Positions 43,864 to 52,984 of a DNA stretch of 64,000 nucleotides are shown here, in pieces; the first letter of the stretch is position 1; every line of letters starts with the position of its first letter. The stretch is from CALBPI01 sp038529355 (GTDB taxonomy: Bacteria > Pseudomonadota > Gammaproteobacteria > Steroidobacterales > Woeseiaceae): the NCBI GenBank assembly GCA_038529355.1, contig JBCBDU010000005.1, forward strand, positions 61,427 to 125,426, in the 5' to 3' direction. A program made the translations under genes and the position numbers. The notes under the pieces are model-generated. The model saw only the letters and a program-made list of their open reading frames with translations, had not been told where the DNA came from and did no database searches.

Positions 43864-44868
43864 TTGTCCGAAAAAGAGAACAATTCGAACCGCGACCTTT
43901 CACAGGTACGCTTTGTCAGCGTCGATTCGGACAGCGATGGCCAGCGTGTGGACAATTTTGTGCTGGGTTTGCTGCCCGGTGTGCCCAAAAGCCGTGTGTA
44001 TAGAATGTTGCGCAAGGGTGAGGTGCGTATCAACAAGGGTCGCGCTAAACCGACCACCCGCGTTGCCGCCGGCGACACTGTCCGCATTCCGCCGGTGTTT
44101 GCTGCCGAGCGCAGCGCCACCCGCCCGCCACCCGGTGCGCTGGCGGTGTTGCGTCAGCGCATATTGTTTGAGGACAAGGGGCTGCTGGTCGTCAACAAAC
44201 CGAGCGGCATGGCAGTGCATGGTGGCAGTGGCTTGAGTTTTGGCGTTGTTGAAGCGCTGCGTTCAGCCGGCGGTGATTGGGCTGAAGTTGGCCTGGCGCA
44301 TCGACTGGATCGCGAGACTAGTGGGGTGCTGGTGCTGGCTAAAAGGCGCAGCGCGCTGCGCCAATTGCACGCAGCGTTCCGCGAAGAGCGGGTCAGCAAG
44401 GTGTATCAGGCGCTGGTCACCGGCAATTGGCAGCATGGTGGTATCACCATAGATGCGCCGTTGGCAGTTCATGAGCGGCGCGGGGGCGAGCGGCACGTGG
44501 TCGTCAGTGCAAGTGGCAAACCGTCGATCACACAGGTTGCGCCGATTGACGTGCGCAAGGCTGCCTCATTGCTCACATTGCGTCCGGAGACCGGTAGAAC
44601 GCACCAAATTCGCGTGCATTTACAGTATCTTGGCCATCCTATTGCATGTGATTTGAGATACGGGGATCCGGAGGCAAACGCGAGCTTCAGGGCGGATGGG
44701 CTTGAAAGACTGTTCCTGCACGCGCAATCCATTGCATTCGATGACGGTGTTGGTGGCGAGCAATTGTTCAGCGCGCCGTTACCCGATCGGCTGCAAGCGT
44801 ATGTCGCGAAAATTCTGGCCCGACCCGGTGTCAATACAACCCGGCGGCGCAAGTACGTAAAAACCTGA
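43864..44868 (+). CDS. rluC: 23S rRNA pseudouridine synthase RluC
   Basis: 334 residues. An N-terminal S4 domain (RVDNFVLGLLPGVPKSRVYRMLRKGEVRINKG) and a RluA-type catalytic domain with the signature GLAHRLDRETSGVLVLAK (catalytic Asp), then RPETGRTHQIRVHLQYLGHPI. It modifies U955, U2504 and U2580 in E. coli 23S rRNA. Divergence from rne and the S4 domain support RluC over RluD. The start is TTG at 43864 (LSEKENN); no ATG fits the N-terminus better. Confidence 0.93.
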   Translation: MSEKENNSNRDLSQVRFVSVDSDSDGQRVDNFVLGLLPGVPKSRVYRMLRKGEVRINKGRAKPTTRVAAGDTVRIPPVFAAERSATRPPPGALAVLRQRILFEDKGLLVVNKPSGMAVHGGSGLSFGVVEALRSAGGDWAEVGLAHRLDRETSGVLVLAKRRSALRQLHAAFREERVSKVYQALVTGNWQHGGITIDAPLAVHERRGGERHVVVSASGKPSITQVAPIDVRKAASLLTLRPETGRTHQIRVHLQYLGHPIACDLRYGDPEANASFRADGLERLFLHAQSIAFDDGVGGEQLFSAPLPDRLQAYVAKILARPGVNTTRRRKYVKT

Positions 44869-44888
44869 AAATACTCGGGCTTTTTTTT
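44864..44888 (+). terminator. Probable terminator of rluC
   Basis: A short stem CCTGA/TCGGG (44864-44868 and 44875-44879, one G-U pair) with a six-base loop, followed by C and eight T (44881-44888). The stem overlaps the rluC stop codon. Weak stem but a strong T run. Confidence 0.6.
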
Positions 44889-44924
44889 GACACTGCGCGT
44901 TCAGGTTCTTATCATTCGCCGGCT

Positions 44925-45497
44925 ATGACGAGCATAGCAGCACATTCGGTGGTACTTGCGGACGCGGCGACTCGCAGCGCGCAGTACGCTGGCGAATTCG
45001 ATACGGCAATGATGCCGCGGTTAGCGGCCCTGATTGCTCAGTCTGCCGATGATGCGGTGGGAAATGTGCAGGCAGACACGGTTGCGCAAGGCACGGCGGA
45101 CATCACGTTCTCTGAGCATCGCAAGCCACGATTCGTGGGTATCGCCGGTTCGCTGGATTTTGCCTGTGACCTGGTTTGTCAGCGCTGTCTGGAGCTTGCG
45201 CCAGTAACTGTGCATTGCGAGCTGAAGCTTGCGGTATGCGAATCGCAGGCAGAGGACGATCATTTGGCCGCCGTGGCCGAGCGTTTCGAGCGCTGGGATC
45301 ACGACGCCGAAGCGTTGCTGTTGGCAGAGCTGTTTGAGGAGTTGATTCTGCTTGAACTGCCGCTGGTGGTCATGCATGAGGATGTCGAGCGGTGCGGTGC
45401 GCTGGCTGAGGATGAGCGGTTCGCTGCGCGGCCGGTGACCAAGCAGACGCCATTTGCAGGCTTGGCAGCCATGCTGGGCGAGAATAACGAACAATAG
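44925..45497 (+). CDS. yceD: YceD family protein (DUF177), 23S rRNA accumulation
   Basis: 190 residues. YceD pattern: a hydrophobic/acidic N-terminal half, then FACDLVCQRCLELAPVTVHCELKLAV with the CxxC pair, acidic stretch, and the end block FAGLAAMLG. In E. coli YceD is needed for 23S rRNA accumulation and is encoded immediately before rpmF, as here. No specific catalytic role is known. Confidence 0.9.
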   Translation: MTSIAAHSVVLADAATRSAQYAGEFDTAMMPRLAALIAQSADDAVGNVQADTVAQGTADITFSEHRKPRFVGIAGSLDFACDLVCQRCLELAPVTVHCELKLAVCESQAEDDHLAAVAERFERWDHDAEALLLAELFEELILLELPLVVMHEDVERCGALAEDERFAARPVTKQTPFAGLAAMLGENNEQ

Positions 45498-45581
45498 CTG
45501 CGCTGCGGTTCACTGTGGCGCATGAGGATATTTGGCTGGCAGCAAGCGCTGCCGACCTGGAATTTAGTTGGAGTAAATGAA

Positions 45582-45776
45582 ATGGCAGTTCAAAAGAGTC
45601 GACGTACCCCGTCTACCCGTGGCATGCGACGTGCCCATGACAAACTGAAAGGCAAGACCCTGTCTGTTGAGCCGACAACCGGCGAGACGCATCTGCGTCA
45701 CCATGTTAGCCCGGACGGTTTCTACCGTGGCAAGCAGGTCATCGCACAGCCGGTTCTCGACGACGACGACGAGTAG
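45582..45776 (+). CDS. rpmF: 50S ribosomal protein bL32
   Basis: 64 residues: MAVQKSRRTPSTRGMRRAHDK is the invariant bL32 start, and HHVSPDGFYRGKQVI the conserved end. A strong ribosome site (GGAG, nine bases upstream) supports ATG at 45582 over the longer open frame. No zinc cysteines. Flanked by yceD and plsX in the conserved order. Confidence 0.97.
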   Translation: MAVQKSRRTPSTRGMRRAHDKLKGKTLSVEPTTGETHLRHHVSPDGFYRGKQVIAQPVLDDDDE

Positions 45777-45804
45777 CGTGGACCCGCGCTGACCGCCAGG
45801 GATT

Positions 45805-46854
45805 TTGGTTCGCCAGCGAGCCATCAGCGCACCACCGTTCCCCGTGCATAAAGACGCCGCAGACGCGACACTTGCGATAGACGCCATGGGTGGTGATCGC
45901 GGCGCGGCTGTGGTCGTTGCTGCGTGCAAGCGTATCGCGGCGCGCTACCCTCGCGTCAAACTGATCCTGGTCGGGCAACAACGCGCGCTGGAGCCGTTAG
46001 TGGCTGATGCCGGTGAGCAGTTGTCTGTATTGCACGCCAGCGAGGTCGTCGCTATGGATGAGTCGCCCGCGGATGCCGTGCGACGCAAGAAAGATTCGTC
46101 GATGCGCGTCGCGATCAACCTGGTCAAAAGCGGCGATGCAGCCGCCTGCGTGAGCTCCGGCAACACCGGCGCACTGATGGCGACGGCGAAGTTCGTGCTC
46201 AAAACGCTGCCCGGCATCGACCGACCGGCAATCATGGCGGAGCTACCGTCCACTCAGGGGCGCGTTTATCTGTTAGACGTAGGCGCCAACTCGCGGTGCG
46301 ATGCTCAGCAACTGTTCCAGTTTGCCGTTGTCGGCAGTGCGGTGGTCGCCAACTTGCAGGATATCGCGGCGCCACGCATCGGCTTGCTGAACATTGGTTC
46401 GGAAGCAGAAAAGGGCAATGACGTCACGCGCGAAGCATCCGCGTTATTGACCCAAAGCGGTTTGAACTATGTGGGCTTTGTCGAAGGCAATGACATTGCC
46501 CGACATGCGGCCGATGTGATCGTCACCGATGGCTTCACCGGCAATGTTGCCCTCAAAACGATGGAGGGAACGGCATCGCTGATCGCCGGTTTCCTCAGAC
46601 AGTCTTTTCGTCACTCATTCGCAGCAACGCTGCAGGCGCTGATCGCGCGACCGTCCTTGCGCCGATTGCAGCGGCAACTGGATCCGCGAGCATACAATGG
46701 CGCGAGTTTTGTTGGCCTGAATGGTATTGTGGTGAAAAGTCATGGCAGCGCTGATGACGTTGCATTTGAGCACGCAATAGAAACAGCATTGTTCGAGATT
46801 CAGGACAATTTGCCAGCGCAGATCCACCGCTGGCTGAAAAGTGAGGCCGCTTGA
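45805..46854 (+). CDS. plsX: Phosphate acyltransferase PlsX
   Basis: 349 residues (337 from the alternative start). Makes acyl-phosphate from acyl-ACP for phospholipid synthesis. Conserved blocks: TLAIDAMGGDRGA, SSGNTGALMATAKFVLKTLPGIDRPA, LLDVGANSRC, NIGSEAEKGND, FVEGNDIARHAADVIVTDGFTGNVALKTMEG. Start is TTG at 45805 or GTG at 45844; the latter leaves the usual short N-terminus and is perhaps better. The stop shares a base with the fabH ATG. Confidence 0.96.
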   Translation: MVRQRAISAPPFPVHKDAADATLAIDAMGGDRGAAVVVAACKRIAARYPRVKLILVGQQRALEPLVADAGEQLSVLHASEVVAMDESPADAVRRKKDSSMRVAINLVKSGDAAACVSSGNTGALMATAKFVLKTLPGIDRPAIMAELPSTQGRVYLLDVGANSRCDAQQLFQFAVVGSAVVANLQDIAAPRIGLLNIGSEAEKGNDVTREASALLTQSGLNYVGFVEGNDIARHAADVIVTDGFTGNVALKTMEGTASLIAGFLRQSFRHSFAATLQALIARPSLRRLQRQLDPRAYNGASFVGLNGIVVKSHGSADDVAFEHAIETALFEIQDNLPAQIHRWLKSEAA

Positions 46855-47819
46855 TGTATTCACGTATTGCAGGAACCGGCAGCTACATGCCAGAGCGCAT
46901 CCTGACCAACACCGAGCTGGAAGGCATGGTCGAAACCTCTGATGAATGGATTCGCTCGCGAACAGGCATTGAGCGCCGACGCATTGCGGCCGATGATGAG
47001 ACGACATCAACGCTGGCCATCAAGGCTGCTGAAGATGCGATGAAATCAGCGGGCGTTACTGCTGCTGATATTGATTTTGTCGTTATCGGTACGACCACAC
47101 CGGACATGGTGTTTCCGAACGTCGCTTGTCTGGTGCAGGATGCATTGGGTATTCCCGCGTGTCCGACGTTGTCGCTTGAGGCTGCGTGCACCGGCTTCCT
47201 GTACGCACTCAGCGTGGCTGATCAGTACATGAAAAATGGCATTGCCAAGTGCGCGCTGGTGATTGGTGCTGAAACACTCTCGCGCATCACAGACTGGAAC
47301 GATCGCAATACCTGCGTGCTGTTTGGAGACGGTGCCGGTGCGGTTATTCTGAAGCCTGACGATGAGATGGGCATTATTTCCACACACCTCGGCGCGGACG
47401 GCAAATACAAGGATCTGCTGAAGGTTGACGCAGGGCCGTCACGTCACCATGAAGACGTGATTCGTGGCGAAGCGTTTATCCAGATGGCCGGCAATGAGGT
47501 ATTCAAGGTGGCTGTCAAGACGCTGGAGCACATCGTTGACGTAACGCTTGAGGCGAATGGCATCGAAACGACGGACATTGACTGGCTGGTGCCGCATCAG
47601 GCCAATCTACGGATTATCAAAGCGACGGCCAAACGATTGGGTATGCCGATGTCGCAGGTTGTACAAACCGTGCAGGATTTCGGTAACACGTCGGCTGCGT
47701 CGGTGCCAATGGCACTGGATGTCGCCGTCAAGGACGGCCGCATTCAACGCGGACAAATGGTGTTGCTTGAAGCGTTCGGTGGTGGCTTCACGTGGGGCTC
47801 GGCGCTGCTGCGTTTCTGA
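46854..47819 (+). CDS. fabH: 3-oxoacyl-[acyl-carrier-protein] synthase III
   Basis: 321 residues. Begins the fatty acid cycle by condensing acetyl-CoA with malonyl-ACP. Catalytic triad: Cys in LEAACTGFLYAL (near residue 112), His in PHQANLRI and Asn in GNTSAAS. ATG at 46854 overlaps the plsX stop. The genes fabD, fabG and acpP that normally follow are absent; the next gene is on the other strand. Confidence 0.97.
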   Translation: MYSRIAGTGSYMPERILTNTELEGMVETSDEWIRSRTGIERRRIAADDETTSTLAIKAAEDAMKSAGVTAADIDFVVIGTTTPDMVFPNVACLVQDALGIPACPTLSLEAACTGFLYALSVADQYMKNGIAKCALVIGAETLSRITDWNDRNTCVLFGDGAGAVILKPDDEMGIISTHLGADGKYKDLLKVDAGPSRHHEDVIRGEAFIQMAGNEVFKVAVKTLEHIVDVTLEANGIETTDIDWLVPHQANLRIIKATAKRLGMPMSQVVQTVQDFGNTSAASVPMALDVAVKDGRIQRGQMVLLEAFGGGFTWGSALLRF

Positions 47820-47866
47820 TTGGCGCGCGCGCCGTTTACAGTTAGCGCGCACCGCGGGCCTGTCTC

Positions 47867-48247
47867 CTATGCGGGCTGCTCAACACGCCACGGTGGATGT
47901 ACCCGGTTGCTGCCTGCCCAGTAGAGCTTGATCAGATTGCCCGATGGGTCTTTGACAATCGCTTCTTTCCACAGATAGCGCTGTTCGGTGGGCAATTGTT
48001 CAAAAACGATGCCTTTGTGTTGCAACGATTCACACCATTGCTCCAGATGCTCATGTTCAAAGTAAATGATCGCACCATTGTTGAATGCGCCTTCCTGCAG
48101 TGACAGCGAGAACGTCGCGTCACCATCCGGGCAGTGGAAGCGCGCATAGTGGGGCGTGTCTACAATCAGCGTAAAGCCCAGCGTGCGATAGAATGCGGTC
48201 GCCGTAGGCATGTCGGAAACCGGCAGCGTGACCTGATTCATGTTCAT
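47867..48247 (-). CDS. VOC-superfamily (glyoxalase/bleomycin-resistance-like) protein
   Basis: 126 residues with the single-module VOC fold: VTLPVSDMPTATAFYRTLGF, IIYFEHEHLEQWCESLQHKG, and LWKEAIVKDPSGNLIKLYWAG at the end, which carries the family D-P-x-G-N-x-I signature. Metal ligands cannot be fixed. It may bind a small hydrophobic ligand or be an enzyme; no substrate can be named. It is divergent from the DUF5916 barrel gene. Confidence 0.83.
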   Translation of the reverse strand: MNMNQVTLPVSDMPTATAFYRTLGFTLIVDTPHYARFHCPDGDATFSLSLQEGAFNNGAIIYFEHEHLEQWCESLQHKGIVFEQLPTEQRYLWKEAIVKDPSGNLIKLYWAGSNRVHPPWRVEQPA

Positions 48248-48303
48248 TGTGTCATTCCCCGTGTGATGGTTTGCTGCTGGCTACGCGCTCTGTATTGCAC
48301 AGG

Positions 48304-48319
48304 CAAGTCGCGACTTGCG
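48304..48319. promoter_or_regulatory. 16-base perfect palindrome in divergent promoter region
   Basis: GCAAGTCGCGACTTGC is self-complementary over 16 bases and lies about 85 bases before the DUF5916 gene and 57 bases before the VOC gene start. It has the form of a repressor operator. No regulator gene is nearby, so the factor is unknown. Confidence 0.45.
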
Positions 48320-48386
48320 GTGACCAGATCGCAAACTGCAGCGCAGCGACAGCATCTGGCGGTAGAATAACCGCTATACAGAGCGC

Positions 48387-50624
48387 ATGAATCGAAGAAG
48401 AACGAAAATGCCTATTCACAACGTGTCGTCGTATCTTTGCCTGGCGGCAATTTTGGTGTCGGGTGCGGCCAGCGCGCAGGGTGCACGAGTATCCCCAGAG
48501 CAACGCCCGCGACCGCAAATGCAGGCAATCAAGTTGGCCGTTGCACCTGTGCTCGACGGTGTGATTGCCAGTGATGCAGCATGGGCAGCCATCACGCCAA
48601 CAGGTGACTTTACGCAGGTGCAGCCCGATGAGGGTATGCCTTCGACGCAGCGTACCGATGTCTTCGTTGGTTACACTGACGCTGCGATTTACGTTGGCTT
48701 CATCGCCTATGACGAGCGACCGCAGAGCATTATTGTTGCTGACAGTCGGCGTGACTCGGCACTGGATCAGACCGACAGTTTTCAGGTCGTCATTGATGGA
48801 TTGTTGGACCGGCAAAATGGCTATTTGTTTGGTACCAATCCGGCCGGTGTCGAATACGATGCGCAAATCGTTAAGGAGGGCACCGGCAGCTTTGGCTCGG
48901 GTGGTGGCGGTTTCAATATCAACTGGGACGGCAGCTGGCGTGTCGAAGCGCGCATTACCGATGTTGGCTGGAGTGGTGAGATGAAAATTCCGTTCTCCAC
49001 GCTGCGCTACGCCGGTGCGCCGACGCAATCGTGGGGCATCAATTTTCAGCGCAACATCCGTAGCAACAACGAAATCACCTATTGGGCACCACTCAACCGG
49101 CAACGCGGTATCGATCGGATCTCCGAGGCTGGCACGCTGATCGACATTGCGCCGCCGCCGCGCCGCAATCTGCAACTTACGCCTTACGTGCTGGCACGTC
49201 GTCGCACTGGTGGTGAGGCAGATGTCACCACCGGCGATGAGCAAGTCGGCTTTGACCTGAAGTATTCGCTGACGCCCAGCCTGACGTTCGATGCCACCTA
49301 TAACACTGACTTTGCCCAGGTGGAGGTTGATGATGCGGTGATCAATCTGGATCGCTTCGGAATTTTCCTGCCGGAGAAGCGTCCGTTTTTTCTCGAGAAC
49401 GCCGGTCAGTTTACGGTCGGTGATCCACAAGCCGTTGAGTTGTTTTTCAGCCGTCGTATTGGTTTGCTCGATGGTGCGCCGATTCCGATCGAAGGTGGCC
49501 TGCGCTTGTCTGGCAAACTCGGTTCACGAACCAATGTGGGTTTGCTGTACATGGCCGATGAAGGCGTTGATGCCGTTGCGCCACAAAACGACTACGCGGT
49601 TGCCAGAGTGAATCACGAGTTGCCGAACCGCAGTTCGGTTGGTGCGCTGTTTGTCGGCCGCAGTGGTGAGCCGCTTGCCGGATCCGATAGCGCTGACGAG
49701 AATCAGACGTATGCGCTCGATGGTCGCTGGGGCGTTGGCGATAACTTGTTGTTTGAAGGATGGGTCGCGCGCACACGCACGCCGGGTCTGACCGGCGACG
49801 ATCTCGCATTTGCTGCGAAGATGAATTATGACTCCGAGAAGTGGTCGTCGCGGCTCAACTGGACGGAGGTGCGTGAAGATTTCAATCCCGAAGTCGGGTT
49901 CTTGCGACGTGATGATTATCGGCGTGGGCAGTTTTTTATATTGCGGCGATTCAGACCGGAAAATCTGTTCGGCTTGCTTGAGGTGCGCCCGCATTTCGCC
50001 ATCCAGAATTTCTGGGATCTGGACGGGTTTTTGGAGACTGGCTTTCAGCACTATGATGTGCACTGGGAATTCAAGAACGGTTACCGCATTGATACTGGCG
50101 TTAACTATCTGAAGGACGGTCTGAAAGATCCGTTCGAGATCGTCGACGGCGTTGTCGTCCAGCCTGGCACCTATTCGGGCAATGAAGGGCAACTCTCATT
50201 CAACACAGACCTGTCGCGACCGGTCAATTTTCGCGTTCGCATTAATTCCGGCCAACGCTTTGGTGGTGATCGCACGGTGCTACAGCCGACGGTTGGCGTG
50301 CGCTTTGGTGAGACATTCAACTCCGAGCTGTCGATCGTTCACAATGAGTTCGATTTGCCCGTTGCTGGTGGGGATTTTGATGTGACGCTGGCGCGTTTGC
50401 GGCTATCCTATTCGTTCACGCCGAAGATTCTGCTGCAGGCTTTGATTCAATACAGCGAGGCTGCTGATGTGTTGTCGACCAATCTGCGTTTGTCGATGCT
50501 GCGCACAGCAAACTCCGGATTATTTGTCGTTTACAACGAGTTTGATGAGCGCTTCCCCGGTGCACCGCCTGCCGGACGTGAGATCATTGTCAAATACAGC
50601 TACTTGTTCGATGTTTTCAGGTGA
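48387..50624 (+). CDS. DUF5916 outer-membrane protein with N-terminal CBM9-like domain
   Basis: 745 residues. Signal peptide (SYLCLAAILVSGAASAQG), then a carbohydrate-binding-module-9-like domain (APVLDGVIASDAAWAAIT through WRVEARITDVGWSGEMKIPFSTLRY, about residues 50-215), then a DUF5916 barrel region with FLPEKRPFFLENAGQFTVGD and many amphipathic strands to the aromatic end YSYLFDVFR. Such proteins are common next to peptidases in aquatic gammaproteobacteria and Bacteroidetes; role unknown, perhaps uptake or sensing of polymers. ATG at 48387 or 48408. The stop overlaps the GTG of the peptidase gene (GTGA). Confidence 0.82.
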   Translation: MNRRRTKMPIHNVSSYLCLAAILVSGAASAQGARVSPEQRPRPQMQAIKLAVAPVLDGVIASDAAWAAITPTGDFTQVQPDEGMPSTQRTDVFVGYTDAAIYVGFIAYDERPQSIIVADSRRDSALDQTDSFQVVIDGLLDRQNGYLFGTNPAGVEYDAQIVKEGTGSFGSGGGGFNINWDGSWRVEARITDVGWSGEMKIPFSTLRYAGAPTQSWGINFQRNIRSNNEITYWAPLNRQRGIDRISEAGTLIDIAPPPRRNLQLTPYVLARRRTGGEADVTTGDEQVGFDLKYSLTPSLTFDATYNTDFAQVEVDDAVINLDRFGIFLPEKRPFFLENAGQFTVGDPQAVELFFSRRIGLLDGAPIPIEGGLRLSGKLGSRTNVGLLYMADEGVDAVAPQNDYAVARVNHELPNRSSVGALFVGRSGEPLAGSDSADENQTYALDGRWGVGDNLLFEGWVARTRTPGLTGDDLAFAAKMNYDSEKWSSRLNWTEVREDFNPEVGFLRRDDYRRGQFFILRRFRPENLFGLLEVRPHFAIQNFWDLDGFLETGFQHYDVHWEFKNGYRIDTGVNYLKDGLKDPFEIVDGVVVQPGTYSGNEGQLSFNTDLSRPVNFRVRINSGQRFGGDRTVLQPTVGVRFGETFNSELSIVHNEFDLPVAGGDFDVTLARLRLSYSFTPKILLQALIQYSEAADVLSTNLRLSMLRTANSGLFVVYNEFDERFPGAPPAGREIIVKYSYLFDVFR

Positions 50625-52900
50625 GACTTATGCCGATGACTAACCGATTTACCGTAGCGCTCAGTGTCGCGACCGTCGCACTTTTGGTGGCCTGTGGCGA
50701 GCGTACCAACCACCCAGCAGGGGACTCCATGGACACGTCCGAGACTTCTTCAGGCGCCGCAGTGGCAGCGCCGTTCAGCGCACTCAACGCCAAGCCGCCC
50801 GTCGCAGACCAACGGCCTGAGATTATCGAGCAACACACGGTGAAGCGCGTTGATCCCTACAGCTGGCTGCGCGATGGCAATTGGCAGGAAGTATTGCAAA
50901 AACCTGAGGTGCTGCGCCGTGAGATTCGACAGCACCTCGAGGCTGAAAACGTCTACTACGAGGCGGCAACCGATGACCTCGCCGAGCTGCGTGAGCAGCT
51001 GTTTGCCGAGATGCGCGGGCGCATCAAGGAGGATGACAGCAGCGTGCCGGAGCCGGACGGTCCGTTTGCCTACGCAACGCGTTATCGCGAGGGCGGCGAG
51101 TACGCGATTTACGTGCGCACGCCGCGTGCGGGCGGTGCAGAGACCGTCTTGTATGACGGTGATGTCGAATCGGGCAATGCGCAGTTCTTCAGCATCGAGG
51201 ACGTCAGTCACAGTCCGGATCATACGATGGTCGCTTATGGCGTCGATCGACTTGGTTCAGAATATTACGACATCCGTATCCGCAACATTGATAGCGGTGA
51301 GGAATTCGCAGAGACTGTGGCTGACACTGATGGTAGTGCCTACTGGGCCGCTGATTCCAAATCATTTTTTTACGTTGAACGCGATGACAACCAGCGTCCC
51401 AAGCGGGTGCGTCGACACAAGCTGGGTACTGACCCTGCGCAAGATGAGTTGATCTATGAAGAAGCCGACGACAGCTTCTTTCTGGGCATCGGTCTGAGTC
51501 AAGACGCCCGATACCTGTTTATATCCAGTGGCCAGTCAACCACATCAGAGGTGCGTTACTTGCGCGCGGACGCAAAGCCAGGGACGCAGCCGACGTTGGT
51601 CGCGCCGCGCATCGTCGACCAGCTTTATGAGGTCGAGCATCATGGTGATTATTTCTATATTCACACTAACGCCGGCGATGCGCTTGATTTCAAGATCATG
51701 CGTGCACCGGTCGCAACCCCGGGTCGCGAACACTGGCGCGAGTGGGTGCCGCACCGGCCGGGTACTTTCCTGATTGACTTCGTACCTTTGCAAGACTGGA
51801 TCGTGCGGTTCGAGCGCGAGAATGCGTTGCCGCGTATCGTTGTCAGTGACTACGACCTGCAAGAGACGTTTCAGATAGATTTTCCCGAGCAAGCCTACGA
51901 TCTGGAGCTGTTGAACGGGTATGAGTTTGCAACGGACACCATTCGATTTGCTTACGAGTCGCCATCGACGCCCACGCAGACTTACGACTTCAATCTGAAG
52001 ACGCGCGAACGCGAGTTGCTGAAGACGCAGCAGGTACCCAGTGGACACGATCCGTCGCGGTACATTGTTGAGCGGTTTTTTGTCGAGGCCGCTGATGGCG
52101 CTGAAATTCCGGTCACGGTATTGCGCCTGAAATCGACAGCCATCGATGCCAGCGCGCCGATGATGCTGTATGGCTATGGCAGTTACGGTGTCACGATCGG
52201 TGCATGGTTCAACACCAGCGTATTGTCTTTGGTAGATCGAGGCGTCGTGTACGCAACGGCGCACGTACGAGGCAGCTCGGCAAAAGGTCGGCAGTGGTAC
52301 CTGGACGGCAAGCTTAAGAAAAAGATGAACACGTTCACTGATTTCGTCACGGCAGCCGAAGTGTTACAAGAGCGCGGTTACGGTCGCCCCGGTGAGACCG
52401 TCATCTATGGTGGGTCTGCGGGCGGTTTGCTGGTGGGCGCTGCCGTTAATTTGCGACCAGACTTGTTTGGCGGCGTTATCGGTGCGGTGCCGTTTGTTGA
52501 TGTCATCAACACAATTTCCGACGCCGAATTGCCACTGACACCACCGGAATGGGTGGAGTGGGGCAACCCGATTACCGATGCTGATGCGTATGCAGATATT
52601 GCCGCCTATTCGCCGTATGACAACATTCGTGGCGACGTGCCATACCCGCCGATCATGGCAACGGGTGGCCTGACTGACTATCGTGTGACGTATTGGGAGC
52701 CAGCCAAATGGGTTGCCCGGTTGCGCGACACGGCGCAGGGCGGGCCGTTTGTTCTGCGCATGAATATGGGCGCCGGCCATGGCGGCTCCGCGGCGCGTTT
52801 TGAGCGGTTGATGGAGCGGGCGCACGACTACGCCTTTGCTTTGAAAGCAATGGGTTTGGCAAAACAGTCGCTGGACGTCGTGCAGGACAGTGAAGGCTAG
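50621..52900 (+). CDS. Prolyl oligopeptidase family (S9A) lipoprotein, oligopeptidase B-like
   Basis: 759 residues. The N-terminus is a lipoprotein signal (FTVALSVATVALLVACGER; lipidated Cys25 from the GTG start). Next, an N-terminal beta-propeller begins at KRVDPYSWLRDGNW, and the alpha/beta-hydrolase domain follows: YGYGSYG, HVRGSSAKGRQWYLDGKLKKK, catalytic Ser in YGGSAGGLLVGAAVN, Asp in MATGGLTDYRV and His in GAGHGGSAARF. The last blocks are closest to oligopeptidase B (basic-residue specific). Lipidation puts it in the periplasm or on the outer membrane. Coupled to the upstream barrel gene. Confidence 0.93.
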   Translation: MRLMPMTNRFTVALSVATVALLVACGERTNHPAGDSMDTSETSSGAAVAAPFSALNAKPPVADQRPEIIEQHTVKRVDPYSWLRDGNWQEVLQKPEVLRREIRQHLEAENVYYEAATDDLAELREQLFAEMRGRIKEDDSSVPEPDGPFAYATRYREGGEYAIYVRTPRAGGAETVLYDGDVESGNAQFFSIEDVSHSPDHTMVAYGVDRLGSEYYDIRIRNIDSGEEFAETVADTDGSAYWAADSKSFFYVERDDNQRPKRVRRHKLGTDPAQDELIYEEADDSFFLGIGLSQDARYLFISSGQSTTSEVRYLRADAKPGTQPTLVAPRIVDQLYEVEHHGDYFYIHTNAGDALDFKIMRAPVATPGREHWREWVPHRPGTFLIDFVPLQDWIVRFERENALPRIVVSDYDLQETFQIDFPEQAYDLELLNGYEFATDTIRFAYESPSTPTQTYDFNLKTRERELLKTQQVPSGHDPSRYIVERFFVEAADGAEIPVTVLRLKSTAIDASAPMMLYGYGSYGVTIGAWFNTSVLSLVDRGVVYATAHVRGSSAKGRQWYLDGKLKKKMNTFTDFVTAAEVLQERGYGRPGETVIYGGSAGGLLVGAAVNLRPDLFGGVIGAVPFVDVINTISDAELPLTPPEWVEWGNPITDADAYADIAAYSPYDNIRGDVPYPPIMATGGLTDYRVTYWEPAKWVARLRDTAQGGPFVLRMNMGAGHGGSAARFERLMERAHDYAFALKAMGLAKQSLDVVQDSEG

Positions 52901-52984
52901 ATGTTTGTCCGGTGCAGGTGATGCTGATATTGCCGGATGCAATGCGCAGGTGCGAACGGACGACTGAGTATGAGGAATTGTGAG

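Noticed and set aside
48252..49430. Antisense open frame of 392 codons opposite the DUF5916 gene
   Set aside because: No recognisable domain or signal, and the plus-strand gene has clear signal peptide and domain structure.
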